Assembly: GCA_047967505.1 (NCBI GenBank)
Contig: CM106540.1
Length of the DNA: 64,000 bases
Strand: one strand, 5' to 3'
Source of the DNA: Dipteris shenzhenensis
Lineage: Eukaryota > Polypodiophyta > Polypodiopsida > Gleicheniales
Shown here: positions 33,033 to 46,529 of the stretch, piece after piece
Position numbering within the stretch: position 1 is the stretch's first letter
Layout of the letters: each line of letters starts with the position of its first letter
Translations under genes and position numbers: made by a program
The notes under the pieces: generated by a model
What the model was told of the DNA's origin: nothing
Database searches by the model: none
What the model saw: the letters and a program-made list of their open reading frames with translations, nothing else

Positions 33033-35285
33033 GAGGTTTGCCATACCAAGATCCCATCTCATCAAAAGTAACATCACGGCTGATCAAAGTCTTCCTAGTA
33101 GAGAGATTGTAACACTTATAGAGCCTTTTCGGTCTTGAGCATAGCCTATCAACACACATTTTTCAACCTTCGGATCTGATTTTCTCCTCTTCTCATCTGG
33201 TATATGCACATATGCCAAGCTGCCAAACACTTTTAAATGACTGACATCAAGCTTTCGTTGATATAATTTCTCATATGGTGTGAGCATATGAATGCTAGTA
33301 GTAGGAGTGCGATTCAGCACATACACTGCAGTTGCAAGTGCTTTTGCCCAATAATAATCAGGTAAGTTCTTTTCATTCAACATGGCTCTACTAGACGAAC
33401 CAATCACCCCATTCTTATGTTCAACCAGTCCATTCTGCTATGGTGTATATGGGCATGTAAGCTCCCGTCTAATCCCAAGATAGGCCAAGAAGTCATCAAA
33501 TTCATTTGATAGATATTCATCTCCATTATCTGATCTCAAGCATGTGATATATGACCCAAACTCCTTTTCAACATGTTGCTTGAAATGCTTGAAGGCAGGC
33601 AAGACCTCATCCTTATGTTTCAAAAAATACAACCATGTATACCGGCTGAAATCACTAATAAATGTGACATAATATGATGAACCTCCCATCGAAGTAGTCT
33701 AAGTTGGACCCAAACATCAGTGTGAATCAACTACAAGGGTCTATTACTTTCCTGTATATGCCTAGTAAATGGCAACCTAGATTGCTTCCCAAATCAGCAT
33801 GCAGGACATACATGCTCCAAATCATTATACTTAATTTACTTTGGTAGGCCAACAACAATGCCTTTATGCTGCATATTTTTCAGCTTCTGAATATTAATAT
33901 GACCAATACGTTTGTGCCAAATTTCCAAGCCCTGAACAACACCCATACCATGGGTGAACATGGCATCCTTCAATTTCGGTATGCCTGCATCTAGAATGAA
34001 CATTCTTCCTTGTCTTTTCCCTTTGGCAATAAGTTTATAGCCATTATCAAATTCTTCAATGAAACAACCATACCTATTAAACTGCACCTGCAAGTTTTGC
34101 TCAGCCATTTGCCCAACAGACAACAAATTCTTCGTGATAGAAGGCGCATGCAACACATCAATCGATTTCTTAATCTGGCCATCATGCATAGCCAAAGGTA
34201 CAACACCCGTATGAGTAATGTCATGCTGAGTATCATCACCAGTGCAAATAGATCCATGCAGTCCAGGAGTCATCTATTCAAACCACTCACCATGTGGTGT
34301 CATATGGTTAGATGCTCTTGAATCTATGTACCACACTTCCTCAAAGCCACCATCAGTAGGCTTATGATCTTGTACATACAGACCTTGCTAATTTGCCCTT
34401 CCTCTCTGATTCACTTGCTTCTTGAAGCAATCCCTGGCAATACAGCCAATCTTCCCATAGTAATGGCATACCTTATTCTTATTAGGCTGATCCACATGGT
34501 GAGGTGGCTGCCAAGCCCCTCTACCTCGTGATCCAGATCTCCCTCCTCTATTAGGCTGATTTTGATTGCTCCAATCATGGGCTTGAGCCTATGATGTATA
34601 TCTGACATCACCTCTATCATGAGAGGCACTCTTGCCTCTACCACCTCTACCTCTTTGATTAGAGTAAAAAATAGCATCTCTATTTCTGGAGCTACCAGCA
34701 CCAGTATTCATCCCAAGCTTCGCTTCTTCATGTATCAAAAGAGCAACCAATTCATTGAAATCCGGTAGCCTCACTGAAATGGAAGTGCTAAAAGGCTTAT
34801 ATTTAGGACCAAGTCCATTCAAAGTGACTGCAACCATGTCATCATCATCCACAGAAGCTAATTGATCAGCTATGTTTTTTATTTCAGTTACGTACTCCTG
34901 TATTATTCTACCCCGCCTTGACATATTTCAGCTGAATTTTCCTAGCACTTGTAGTTGTGCCATAATATCTTGTCAAGATATCCCATGCATTCTTGAGAGA
35001 CTTGCAGTTCAAAATTTGCATAACCATGGCATCTGAAATAGATATTGAAAACCAGTGAAGCACCCTCCATGCTCTTTCCATCCAAGCTTTATGATTCTTA
35101 ACTTGTTCTATAGTGGCATTTCTTTCTGGCAAATTAGGCTCTTTCTCATCACATGTAACCAAATCCCAATAGCCTTTTCCAATCAGAAAATTCTCCATTC
35201 TAAATTTCCAAATCGAATAGTTATGGTAATCTAATTTCTCACCAACAATCTGGATGATATTATCAGACCCACTTGCATTTGCCAT
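33033..35285 (-). pseudogene. Copia 1 gag-protease-integrase (minus strand), right part
   Basis: Gag starts at 35285 (MANASGSDNI). UBN2-type gag follows (KLDYHNYSIWKFRMENFL ... NAWDILTRYYG ... TEIKNIADQL), then a CCHC-like knuckle near 34450 and a protease site where the expected DSGA reads DSRA (about 34320). GAG-pre (IWHKRIGHINIQKLK), integrase core pieces (VTFISDFSRYTW, RSDNGDEYLSNEF) and QNGLVEHKN follow, then AKALATAVYVLNRTP. Several frame changes and stops are present. It runs into the right end of element 2 at 33030 and resumes at 23304. Reverse transcriptase is missing, so this is a dead Ty1/Copia element. Confidence 0.85.
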
Positions 35286-37180
35286 AATTACAAAAAAACA
35301 GATTCCTGTAACTTTTTCCTGTATTGGACTATCAATATCTTTCACACCTTAGTTTGGATGGAAATACTGTCAAAAGTAAAAATGTAGCCAGTGCATGGCT
35401 CTACAAGCTTCCAGTTCAATGCAGGTCCAAATTCCTTAAGGATTTTCTTATATCTGCTACTGAAAACAACCACCTACACACTTTTGACCGTTGTCCAAGA
35501 ACTTCTAGTTACCACTGCACAACTGATGAACTGGAATCAAAATGGCACTTTGCTCCTTTCAGTGGTGGCAAGGCAAAGCAACACACCAACCAATAATGGA
35601 AATCAAGGTGTCCAATAATGTCTCACAATATTCCAATAGTCAATCACTAGCAACTCATAGCATGAGAAAACAACAATCAATATGTAGCCGGAATCAGGCA
35701 TAAAAAGTACAACCGCTTACTAGGCATCGAGATCCTCAAACCAACCACTGTATCACAACAAGATCAAAGGCATCTGATGCATTGCAAATATTTAAATATC
35801 ACTGCAACATCATGCATCAACCATGAACCATATCAGGCCCCAAGATGCTACATCCGTCAGTAGTATGTCACTAGCATAGGATCACCTGACAATATGAAAA
35901 CAGATAAGCATAACCTCATGCATAGTAAGGCATCAACCATTGTCAACCACTATCTCTGTAAGTGTATGTACTTGCAAGAAAACCTATCCCTAGGCACAAG
36001 TCTACCACCCCTATAGCGGTGGGCTATGGCAATCCTTGCAGTAAAATGAATAAGAAAAACAAGTATAGTGTAGAGAAACAAGGCAACTGTATTTCTTTTT
36101 CAACTATAAGTGGCAACCAATCTCTTGAGAACCTTAAAGAGGTCTTCTTCCCTTAGCCTCCAAGCTTTGATAAATAGTCTTCAACAAACTTGAGCAAATG
36201 CAACTTCCACAGCTTCAATATGCTAGATTTCTTCACGGGAATTTTAAAACGGCAATTTAGGGATGTAAATGATCGAATTCGGCCAAAAAACAGCAGACCT
36301 AGGTCCATTGGACCTGAAATTACTCAGAGTGGCAAAACTGAGTAATGTAGGGTATTCATTTGCAAAATTTTGACATCGTGACCAAAAGCTGCCTATAGAA
36401 GGGAGGACAAGCCATGAATTCTTCAACACAGGCTTAGCACAAATCTCTTATCCTCAAAAAAGACTAGGATTCTGCCTCAACACACCACTATACCATAGCA
36501 ACTCACCCATAAGCATTGAAGTGAACCATCGTCTGACTACTACTAACTACTAACACACCAATCATAGTGCCGATAGGCATATCCAACTATCCATAACATA
36601 TCTGTGGGATAGCATACCCAAGCTTGTCTTCCAACATTAAGAATATGAACATGCATGTATTTAAAACTTGTCAATTTGGATTAAGGATCCATATAATTTG
36701 GGATCCAATTTCATGGTCGTTTGTCAAGTGCAAGTGAGCTAGAACAGATAATAGAGAGCTGGCATCGTAGAGGCCTCGCATGCTATTAGCTAACTCCCTA
36801 GGCACATAGTGACCTCATTGACCTAGCAAGTGCTGATATACCTCTTCATCAGTAGGGTGTTACTGTCAAGGAGTTACAAGCTCACATTGCATCACATACC
36901 AAAGATATTGAGGACTTGTGAGCATGCCTACACACACTAGAGGTTGAATGTACATGCTATAGAGGTGCTCTTGGGGACTTGGATGCTACTGAAAATGTTG
37001 ATACATTAAATTTTGAGGATCTCACCAATCTAGATTTTCAAGGTGCAAGACCAAGCACTCATGGTATGGTAGATGTGGGACCTAGTACATCTGTCGCTTC
37101 AAATTTTTTGCAATTGTATTAGATAATAGATTGTGAAATTCATATGTTATGATGATCCAATTGTACTTTATATGTAATTT
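35286..37180. other. Probable Copia 1 leader and unrecognised sequence
   Basis: Long non-coding DNA upstream of gag is seen in Copia 2 and 3 as well (about 1.4 kb), so 35286 to about 36600 may be the Copia 1 leader. I could not identify its 5' LTR. A short plus-strand frame near 36900-37120 has no motif I recognise. Confidence 0.35.
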
Positions 37181-37186
37181 TGTAAA

Positions 37187-37320
37187 GTTGATCTTGAAAT
37201 ATATTGAAGTAAATTATGTGGATTTTGTAATTTAGTTGATCTTAAAATATATTGAAGTGGATTATGTGGATTTTGTAAAGTTGATCTTGAAATATATTTA
37301 AGTGGATTATGTCATGTACA
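37187..37320. repeat. Tandem repeat, ~45-48-bp unit x3
   Basis: Units begin gttgatcttgaaatatatt at 37187, 37235 and 37280 and share attatgtggattttgtaa. Confidence 0.85.
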
Positions 37321-37559
37321 CTCATGTCACTGAGCTAACATTGATGTATGTACATAGTATCTAGATCAACACTTGTGCATTGAAAATATGAACTTTGATT
37401 GTGCATATATGATTGTTCTCCCCTTTTTCTTGAAGTGCATCAACTAGGTTGGCTCTAGCTATTATGTACACCAGATCATCCATAAAATGAATAAGTCCAA
37501 CATAAACGGCATAACTCCAAACCATGATTTAAAGTAACCTACAAATCATTAGCTTCATG

Positions 37560-38070
37560 ACTTCAAAATACAAGAGCTTCGTCACTTCTCTTTCAAGTAA
37601 AAAATAAGACAAGATGGATATGAGCATATACGCTTTTTTATCACTTATCATATTCTCTTATACATTCCCTCACATGCAAAACCAACCTACATATTTAGAG
37701 TTTCATCCCTTCGCTTTCATGTACAAAATGAGACAAGAAGGATATGAGCATATGAGCTAGATTTCCATCACTAAACATATTCTCTTATCCATCCCCTCAC
37801 ATGCAACATACCAACCTACATATTTAGAGCTTCATCCCTTCACTTTCAAGTACAAAATGAGACAAGATGGATATGGGCATATGTTCTCTTCCATCACTTA
37901 ACATATTCTCCTACCCATCCCCTCATGTGCAACATACCAACCTACATAATTAGAGCTTTATCCCTTCACTTTCAATTTAAAAATGAGACAAGATGGATAT
38001 GAGCATATGCTCTCTTCCATCACTTAACATATTCTCCTATCCATCCCCTCTCATGCAACATAAAACACTA
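37560..38070. repeat. Minisatellite, ~127-bp unit x4
   Basis: gagacaagatggatatgagc recurs at about 37606, 37730, 37858 and 37985, each followed by catcacttaacatattctc and ccatcccctcacatgcaac blocks. The units are diverged, so this is an older array. Confidence 0.9.
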
Positions 38071-38099
38071 TATACTGCATTTTAACATAGGTATAATAT

Positions 38100-39120
38100 C
38101 ATTGATCACTTTGACTTCACTATTATCACTGAGTAGTTCAAGCTAGTCTTCTTCTTCGCTAAATGCTCCTCCAACAATTGCTTCTATAGTCCATTATTGC
38201 TAAGCAAATCTCATTACATTGAATTCGCTTGCTTCCCTGGCCATAGCATTGAACCCTTTCAATAATCGTAGATTCCCAAAGCAATAAACCAAATCTATAG
38301 CTCTTAATGGCTATAATCGATTGCATTTTTTCAAATGAATAAAATTTTATTTTGTTCACATGCACCCAATGATGCTGACTTTTGCATTCTACAAGTGATC
38401 ATGCATTTGATATTGTGGATGTATTGCAAACGTGGCTCCATGCAAAGGGGTGTGCATTTGCTTCCATCTCTTATCAACCAAATGCACCACCTGTTGCTTT
38501 TCCCTAGCTACAAAGTGCACAAATTCTTTAACGTGTCATATTGCTTCGGACATCTTCCAATATACTCTACCCATAACAAAGGCATCAATGTCAACCATCC
38601 TCAACACTGTCACTAATGGCTCTTCACATTTTTTTATTCTTTCTACATTTTTCCAAAATGTTGATGATTGTACAATATGTACACATTTGCTGCCTAGTAT
38701 TGTGTATTGCACTCGGTACTACATCTTTTTCTCAAGCCAATTTTCCCATCATCTATCAGCAAAACAATCTTGACTAAATCTTGATGCACTTCCAACAATC
38801 TAGCAAGAACCAAAAAATAAGTGGCAAATCTAGTTTGATAAAATTGGCTTAGTTGATTTACAGAGTGCTTTCTCAATACTGCATGCAAGTATTGATTGCT
38901 CTTTATAAAACTAACTACAGTATTAGCATCTTCTAGCATTGATTACACAAATGGCAATTGTCCAATATCTTTTATTAATAAGTTGAGAGTATGAGAACCA
39001 CATGGAACCCATGTCAGAGTGGGATACTTTGCCATGATCGTCTCACCCATAGCCTTGTAGTTCACAATGCATTATCTGTTACAAATTCAATATCATTTTC
39101 ACTGCCACCAATTTTATGAA
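38100..39120 (-). pseudogene. hAT-superfamily transposase remnant (DUF659-type)
   Basis: Minus-strand pieces in order: DIEFVTDNA (with the conserved Asp of the DDE core), TWVPCGSHTLNLLIKDIGQLPF (the C-x-x-H motif region), MLEDANTVVSFI, TRFATYFLVLARLLEVH and PLVTVLRMVD with VYWKMSEAI, toward a decayed C-terminus near 38160. These are the landmarks of plant DUF659 hAT transposases. Stops and frame changes make it a pseudogene. No terminal repeats were found. A link to the 247-bp MITEs is possible but unproven. Confidence 0.75.
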
Positions 39121-40480
39121 TTGCTCTTTTGTATTGTTCAGAGTGTCTTCAAACAAGTGAAAAACACAAACACATCTCCACTCCTGACAACAAGGTGCTA
39201 GTAGTTGGAGTATAATCAAAAAGTAATCGGACTACGCTATCACGAGATGTATAAAAAGAACAAAGAAAACCTTGCAAAGGTAGTATGTTTCTTGTATATT
39301 ATGTTTTAGAAGACTCAACAACTCTCTTCAACAAGAGCTGATACAAGGTTTATATAGCCATCCGAGAACAGCAATCCGACTGTTGTAAGGCAACAGTAAG
39401 TTTCAAAATGTAACAGTCATAGTCCAAAACATTATGTGGTGGATCAAGCCACTAAGGAGTGATGTTAGAGATAGTTACAACTGTCTCTATAGTTACAAAA
39501 TGATACCACTACTTTGTTCTAGTAACTCCCTCTTACCAGATGTGTATTTATCCTATTCCATGGTAAGTGTCCACGCCTTCAACACCTAGCACTTCCGATG
39601 GAGAGGCTTTTTTACAAAAAGTCGGGGACATGAACCCTTTTCAACTAGAAATACTCCTTCAAGTGAACCTTGAAGGTATGTCAAGCATTGAGGTCAATCA
39701 CTGTGCCCTAGGGGACAACTGGATTTGCAGTTTTGGTTTCCTCTTTCTTTCCTTGAGTCTCTTCTATTGCTGCATCTGATTCTGGCTCCTTATTTGTTTT
39801 GTTGGGGCTTGCACACATGGAATCGTTGGGGGTAGTCTTGACTTCAGTGCTGGCATCTTCTTCAAGCAGTATTGCTGTATGCTGAGCATCCTGTGTTATG
39901 AATTCTGTAGGCATATTGAAATTTGCAAGAGTCTCTACTTTTCTTATTTCAAAGAGTGTGAGAGTGTCATCCAATGGCATTTGCTTCCTCTGGGCATCCT
40001 TTGTTCTTACCCTCAGAGTCTAGAGCTCACAGGCCATGGCCTCATAGGGATATGTAGCTGATGTGAAAGTATCGCATGGTCACTTGGCAATAGTAAAGAG
40101 TCTTCCTTTCAAGTGATCCCACATCTCCTAGGATGTCCTAACAATTCTTTAACTCAGTAAATTCATACTTACTAAAGGAATATGCCATCTACTTCATCGG
40201 CCATTTCCCTAAGTTGCTGTCCTACATTTTGTAGTGCATGAATCTGTTGCTTTAACAAAGTATTCTTGATTTGAAGGTCACTATGTTCCGCGGTCAAGCT
40301 GGACAAAGAATTTGTCCTTCATTTCTTAGAGCCAGCCTGTTATAGTAGGCATGCATTCTTGTTGTATCTTAACCTGGGTTGTTAGCTCTGCAATATGTTT
40401 GTTCTACTACTCTGAGCAGGATGTTTACATTGGATGTGGACATGCCTGAATTGAGTGCAGTAATGTTTGCACATGGGACC
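39121..40480. other. No recognised gene
   Basis: Frames at 39567-39779 (+) and 39708-39980 (-) have ordinary composition but no motif I know. The minus-strand one is E/T-rich. TATA-like tttatatagcc near 39349 on AT-rich DNA might be LTR debris. Confidence 0.35.
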
Positions 40481-40483
40481 CAT

Positions 40484-41440
40484 GTACTTGCAGATATTGA
40501 TATCTGGCATAAATGCATTGGTCATGTTAATGTACAGTGACTTAAATTAATGCAGGCCCAAAATATTATTGCAGGATTGCCTAAGTTCAAGGTTGCAAAA
40601 ATGCATAAGTTATGTGAAGCCTGTCAATTTGAAAAACAGCCAAGGAAACCATTTCCTAGACATGTTCAAAAGAGTAAGAGGCCACTGGAATTAATCCACT
40701 CTGATGTGTGGACTACTAAAACTGCATCTATTGGAGGATGTCATTATTTTGTCACTTTTATTGATGACTACAGCAAAAAAATTTGAGTGTATATTATGAA
40801 AAAGAAAAGTGAAGTGTTTGGGCATTTCAAAGCTTTTAAAGCTATGGTTGAGAAATAAACAGGCCTGCAAAAAAAAAGCCTAAGGTCAGATGGAGGAGGA
40901 GAGTAGCTCTCAAATGAGTTTGCAAGGCTCTTGCAGGAGCATGGCATAAAGTAGCAATATTCATGTAGTCATACCCCACAGCAAAATGAACTTGCAGAAA
41001 GGAAAAACAGGCATATTGGAGAGGTAACTCGTGCCATGCTCAACAAAAAAGATCTACCAAATTATTATTGGGCTGAAGCAATTGCTACAGCAATCTACAT
41101 AATGAATAGGACTCCCAGTGCAGCAATACATGGCATGATGCCAGAGGAGAGGTATACTAGTAGGAAACCAGATATTTCTCATTTGAAAGTTTTTGGTTGC
41201 ATTGCCTATGTTCATGTGCTAGATGAGTTTTCTACTAGCAAGTTTACAGTGAGCAGAGATGTTTTTTATGAGATGAGCAGTTGGTATAAACCAGTAAATG
41301 TGATTGATGATGTAGATGCACAAAATGGTAATGCTACACAGAATTCACAGCAACAATCACAAAATATTAGTGGACCTGTAGTGTCCTCTAGCAGTGGTTC
41401 ACATACTTCGCCATGGATAGGCAGATTGAGATCAAGAGAA
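40484..41440 (+). pseudogene. Copia 4 GAG-pre/integrase remnant
   Basis: Plus-strand pieces: DIWHKCIGHVNVQ, CEACQFEKQPRKPF (HHCC zinc region), LELIHSDVWT with FVTFIDDYS (first integrase Asp), RSDGGGE (second Asp) after several stops, PQQNELAERKNR (Glu region) and YYWAEAIATAIYIMNRTP. The linker then follows to about 41440, where the satellite array starts. No LTR was identified for it. Confidence 0.8.
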
Positions 41441-41462
41441 TCTCCTCAAAGCAATGCAAATA

Positions 41463-42246
41463 GTCAGACACATGGACATGCAAATCCTAAGGGCCCATTC
41501 CATATTTTGTTCTTTCACTAATGCAACAAGGTGCATAGGGTGGAAATGGGCCCTCTCACCTCCCCGTCCCCACATCCGATGTCAAATGGGACACAAACTT
41601 TGCAAGAGAATGGAAACCATAGGTTTAGGATGTGTAAAAACTTTGAGCCCAATAGGACACATGGACATGCAAATCCTAATGACCCATTCCATATTTTGTC
41701 CTTCACTGATGCAACGAGGTGCATAGCCTGAAAATGGGCCCTCTGACTTCCCCGTGCCCACATCTGGTGTTGGATGGCACTCACATTTTGCAAGATCATG
41801 GAGACCACATGTTTTAAAACCTCTGGAAATTTTGAGCCCAATGGGACACATGGACATGCAAATCCTAATGATCCATTCCACATTTTTTTTCCTTTAGTGA
41901 TGCGACGAGGCGCAGAGGGTGAAACTGGGCCCTCTTGCCCTCTGTGCCCACATCCATTGTTGAATGGGACTAAAACTTTGCAAGAGCATGGATTCATAGG
42001 GTTTAGGCCCTATGAAAGTTGTGAGCCCAATCGGACACATGGACATGCAAATTCTAATGACACATTTCATATTTTGCTCCTTCACTCATGCAACAAGGTG
42101 CATAGGGTGAGAATGGGCCCTCTAACCTCCCCGTGCACATGGAAACCATAGGGTTCAGGACTTGTGCAAATTTTGAGCCCAATCGGACACATGGACATGC
42201 AAATCCTAATGACCCACGGTGTTGTATGGGACTCAGACTTTGCAAG
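41463..42246. repeat. Satellite array, ~189-bp unit, left block (about 4 units)
   Basis: cacatggacatgcaaatcct recurs with catgg at 41471, 41660, 41849 and 42038 (exactly 189 bp), then 42190. Each unit contains gtgcatagggtgaaaatggg, a cccacatc block and catagggtttagga. The block is interrupted at 42247 by Copia 2 and resumes at 48125. Confidence 0.95.
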
Positions 42247-42418
42247 TGAGAGTGCTCTCAATGGAAGCAAGAACATAAGAGGGAGAGAGAGAGAAATAGA
42301 GAGCCACACAAGTTTTGGTGGGTGCAGAACACCCTAATCTTCTTTTTCATTCATTTATATATGCATTTGAGTATTGTACATAACTGGGATAAAGGCACAG
42401 TGATCTTTAACCCCCACA
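42247..42418 (-). repeat. 3' LTR of Copia 2
   Basis: 172 bp, ends TGAGAGTGCTCTC / CCCCCACA as read on the plus strand (TG...CA on the minus strand). It is preceded, in element orientation, by a purine tract (RC of cctcccacttaaagg). Confidence 0.9.
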
Positions 42419-42471
42419 ACCTCCCACTTAAAGGACAATGTGCCTTTAAGGGAGAACAACCAGTGAGCATA

Positions 42472-44240
42472 CTATCCAATGCCCATCAATACATGACAAT
42501 ACTCAAACCGCTGACTAGGTAGACTCTTTGTCAGCAGATCTGTAGGGTTATCATCTATATGAACCTTGACAAGCTCTATGTGCTTGTCCTCAAGTACCTC
42601 CCTGATGAAATGGTACCTGACTTCAATGTGTTTGTTCTTTGCATGAAAGACCGGATTCCGTGCTAGCTGAATAGCACTCATGGAATCACTATGCAATGTC
42701 GGTACACCCGTATGAATCCCCAAATCTCCCACTAGCCGATCAAGCCATATAGCCTCCTTGCAACCCTCTGTGACTGCAACATACTCAACCTCTGTGGTAG
42801 ACAAAGCATCACACTTCTGTGCACAAGACATCCACAACACTCCACCACCTGCAAAGGTGAACACATAACCAGAAGTGGATCTTCTACTATCCACATGCCC
42901 TGCATAGTCTGAATCTATGTACCCAAGTATATGCATGTCTCCTCTACCAAAGCATATGCACATCTCCTTAGTACCCTTCATGTACCTCATGATACACTTA
43001 ATTGCCTCTCAATGCCTCTTTCCTGGATTAGCCATCTACCGGCTAACAACTCCCACTACAAATGCAATGTCTAGTCTAGTAGCTATCATAGCATACAAAA
43101 GACTCCCAACTGCTGATGCATACGGAACCTTGGCCATCATGGCCCTCTCCTCATATGATTTGGGACTATCTGTATGACTCAGTTTCACATATGGAGGAAA
43201 TGGAGTACTCACTGCCTTCCCCCCCTCCATATTGAAATGTTGTAATACTTTTGTAACATACTCCTTTTGTGAAAGCCAAAGGAGTTTCCTACTCTGATCA
43301 CACGTGATGCGCATACCAAGAATATGACCTGTAGGTCCCAAATCCTTCATATCAAAGGCCTCATGCAACTTGGCCTTCAATGCATCTAGCTCATAAGTAT
43401 TCTTGCTAGCCAATAGCATATCATCCACATATAGTGCCAAGATTATCAGACTATTATCCTTAGCCCTTTTAGTGTAGAGGCAGTGATCAATTTTACACCT
43501 TCTAAAACCTTGGGACCGAATGAAAGCATCAAACTTTTGATACCATCATCTAGGCGCTTGCTTAAGACCATAGAGACTCTTCTTTAGCTTGCAAACTAAA
43601 TGTTCTTTGCCCTTTTCTTCAAAGCCTTCCGGCTACACCATGTAAATTTCCTCATGCAAATCCCCATGCAAGAAAGATGTCTTGACATCCATCTACATAA
43701 GCTCCATATCCTCTGCTGCCACTAGTCCAAGCATGCATCTAAGTGTGGTCATCTTCACAATCAGAGAGAATATCTCATCAAAGTCCACACCTTCTCTTTC
43801 TTGAACCCTTTAGTGACTAAACGAGCCTTGTACCTTGGCACATCAACACCTGTGACCTTCATCTTTTAGACCCATTTACATGGCAATGCTTTCTTTCCAT
43901 GTGGCAAAGAAACCAAGTCCCAAGTCTTATTCTTCATAAGTGAACTTATCTCTGATTGCATAGCATACTCCCACTTGCATTGATCCTCACGCATCATAGC
44001 CTCTCTGTAGCAAGAAGGCTCCCCGCAATCAGTAAGCATCACATAGTCTACCCCTAGAACAAACCTATCAGGCAATCTAGACACTCTAGATGATCTTTTC
44101 AAGGGCATTTCAGCTTGTTGTCCCACCTGCATATCAGCCACATTTGGCTCATCATTTCCACCAATAGATGATCCATCATCTACCCTTGATTGTATACCTA
44201 TGGGAGTACTTGGTGGTACCATTTCTTGCACATTTGGTGT
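42472..44240 (-). pseudogene. Copia 2 reverse transcriptase/RNase H
   Basis: Minus-strand frames: linker with EMPLKRSSRVSRLPDRF and the RT start KNKTWDLVSLP (44240-43866). After stops, the Copia active-site region ALYVDDMLLASK (near 43430) and KEYVTKVLQHFNM follow, then MRYMKGTKEMCICFG and RNase H with DSDYAGHVDSRRSTSGY and HIEVRYHFIREVL (42990-42472). Stops interrupt the RT between 43870 and 43450. Confidence 0.85.
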
Positions 44241-45868
44241 AGCAAATCCAGGGCATAGAACATTGAGTGTTACCACTGTGACAAGAAGGGCCATATGAAA
44301 AATGATTGCTACAAGTTGAAAAGAGAGCAAAAGGATAAGAAAAAGAATGCAAATTGGGGTGCAAATCAAAAGGAAGAGAGTCCAAGGAAGGACAAAGGAA
44401 AAGTGAAGATCGAGGAGATCAATGTAGTCACACATGATAGTGACAATGATGTTCTCTTCATGTCTAGTTTATCTGCAGAGTTGCTTACCACTTCAGATGA
44501 TGCATATTCCAAGGATTGGATTTTGGATTCTGGTGCTTCATTCCATGTTACTCCCCATAGGGAATTGTTCTCCACTTATGACAATGGAAAGACAGGCTGT
44601 GTGCATCTTGGAAATGACTATGCATGTGACATAGTGGGAGTAGGTGACATAAAGTTTTCTTTTGCAAATGGGTCTGCATTTGTTTTGAAACATGTGAGAC
44701 ATGTGCCTAAGTTGACCAAGAGTCTTATTTCAGTGGGTTAGCTAGATGATTCTAGTTTCGACACTACTTTTGGCTTTCAGAGTTGGAAAATTCAGAAGGG
44801 CTCTATGCTTTTGGCCAGGGATGCCAAGTGTGGGACTTTGTATCCCTTACATGTATCAGGGGTATTTGATCATTTTGTTGCAATAATCGAGCAGCCAAGC
44901 ACTTCTTTGTGGCATTGCAGGTTGGGGCACATGAGCTAGAATGGAATGAAACTCTTATGCCATTTGGGTTATGTACCACATTTGAGTTTCTCTTATTTTG
45001 AATTTTGTGAGCACTGTCTCTATGGGAAGCAGACTAAATCAGCCCATAAAAGAAGGGGAAAGAAAGAGTTTGAAAAGCTAGATTTAGTGCATTCAGACAT
45101 ATGTGGTCCCATGCCTACATGGTCATTAGGCGGGGCTGAATACTATGTGACATTCATTGATGATGCAACTAGGAAAGTGTGGGCTTATGCTATAGCTCGG
45201 AAGAGTGATGTGTTCCATGTATTTCAAAAATGGCTGGCCTTGGTTGAGAATCAGTTAGGTAGAACACTTAAATGCCTACAGACTGACAATGGTGGAGAGT
45301 ATCTCTCTCATGACTTTCAGCATTTCTGTGATACACGTGGGATTAAGAGGAAGCTCACATCCCCTTGTACTCTAGAGCAAAATCCTGTTGTAGAAAAGAT
45401 GAACCATACCATTCAAGAAAGGTTGCAATGCATGCTTTCCAATGCAAGTCTTTCTGGTGGTTTTTGGGCTGAGGCAATGAAGACTGCAGTGCATGTGATC
45501 AATAGATCACCTAGTAAGAGTTTGGATGGTGGTATTCCTAAAGAGGCATGGAGTGGCAAGAAGCCCTCTTACTCTCATTTGTGTATATTTAGGTGTGAGG
45601 CATATGCACATGTGCCAAAAGCACTTCGAAAGAAGCTAGATCTTAAGTCTAGGAAATGCATCTTTTTGGGTTATGGTGAAAGTGGAGAGATGGGCTATCA
45701 TCTCTGGGATCCAGAAGCAAAGAAGATCATACGCAGCCATGATGTAGTCTTCAATGAGAAGAAGATGCATAAGGCACCCATGAGGGATGTGGAAATGAGG
45801 AGAATCACTTTCCAGGATGTGAATGCACTTGTATATGTTGATAGACAACAAGCTGTCCATGAGACTTT
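44241..45868 (+). other. Inverted segment of Copia 2 (gag knuckle to integrase linker)
   Basis: Here the coding direction flips to plus: ECYHCDKKGHMKNDC-type zinc knuckle (about 44267), protease DWILDSGASFH (near 44520), GAG-pre and HHCC, integrase with HSDICG, QTDNGGEYLSHDF and NPVVEKMNH, and a linker to QQAVHE (45868). On both sides the same element reads on the minus strand. Comparison with Copia 3 (59650-59705) puts one breakpoint between the gag parts at 'gag|acaaatc-like' sequence. This is one clean inversion of about 1.63 kb. Confidence 0.85.
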
Positions 45869-46529
45869 CCTCTTTCTTGGGACTGCCTCGTGAACTATGA
45901 TTTACCCCTTTGCACATTTAAGGCTGCATCCTGCTTGTTGCCATCCATAGACTTTCATCTAATCTCCTCGGCCAACAAGCTACCCACAACATCATCAAAT
46001 TTTAGTACTCCACCAGGTGCAGAGTTACTGACAGCTATAGGGAAGGTATCCCATGAGGATGGCAATGAACATAAGAGAAATATTGCCTTAGTCTCCGCAT
46101 CAAAATTCATCTTATGAGCCTGAAGTTGGCTGAAAATAATATTGAATTCATTCAAGTGTGAAGCAATGGAGACCCCTTCATCTGTAGCTCAAACAACCTC
46201 TTCATGAGGTAAACTTTCTTAGAGGCAGTTTCCTTCTCATAAGTGGCACACAGTTTCTTCCACAAATCTTCCGTAGTCTACTCATTTACTACTGTGAAAT
46301 AAACTGACTCTGCAAGATGAATTCTAATAGTAGACTTTGCTAATGCATCTAACTCACTCCAATCATCCTCAAACATATTTGCAGGCTTAGCTTCAATCCC
46401 TGCCAAGGGTTTAATCTGCTTCTTTTGAATAAGCACATCACTTATATGTTCTTTCCACAAAGAAAATTTTGTCCCATCAGACTTTTTAATGTTAAAAAAC
46501 TCCTTTTCAGACATGAAAGAGGATGCCAT
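45869..46529 (-). pseudogene. Copia 2 gag N-terminal part
   Basis: It starts at 46529 (MASSFMSEKEFFNIKKSDG). The UBN2-type gag includes HISDVLIQKKQIKPL, then LNEFNIIFSQLQAHKMNF and SLLAEEIR, with a stop and frame change near 46190-46160. It ends at the inversion breakpoint. Confidence 0.8.

Noticed and set aside
41582-41997. CRISPR-like periodic array
   Set aside because: Repeat unit of 189 bp with no short repeat/spacer alternation; nuclear plant satellite.
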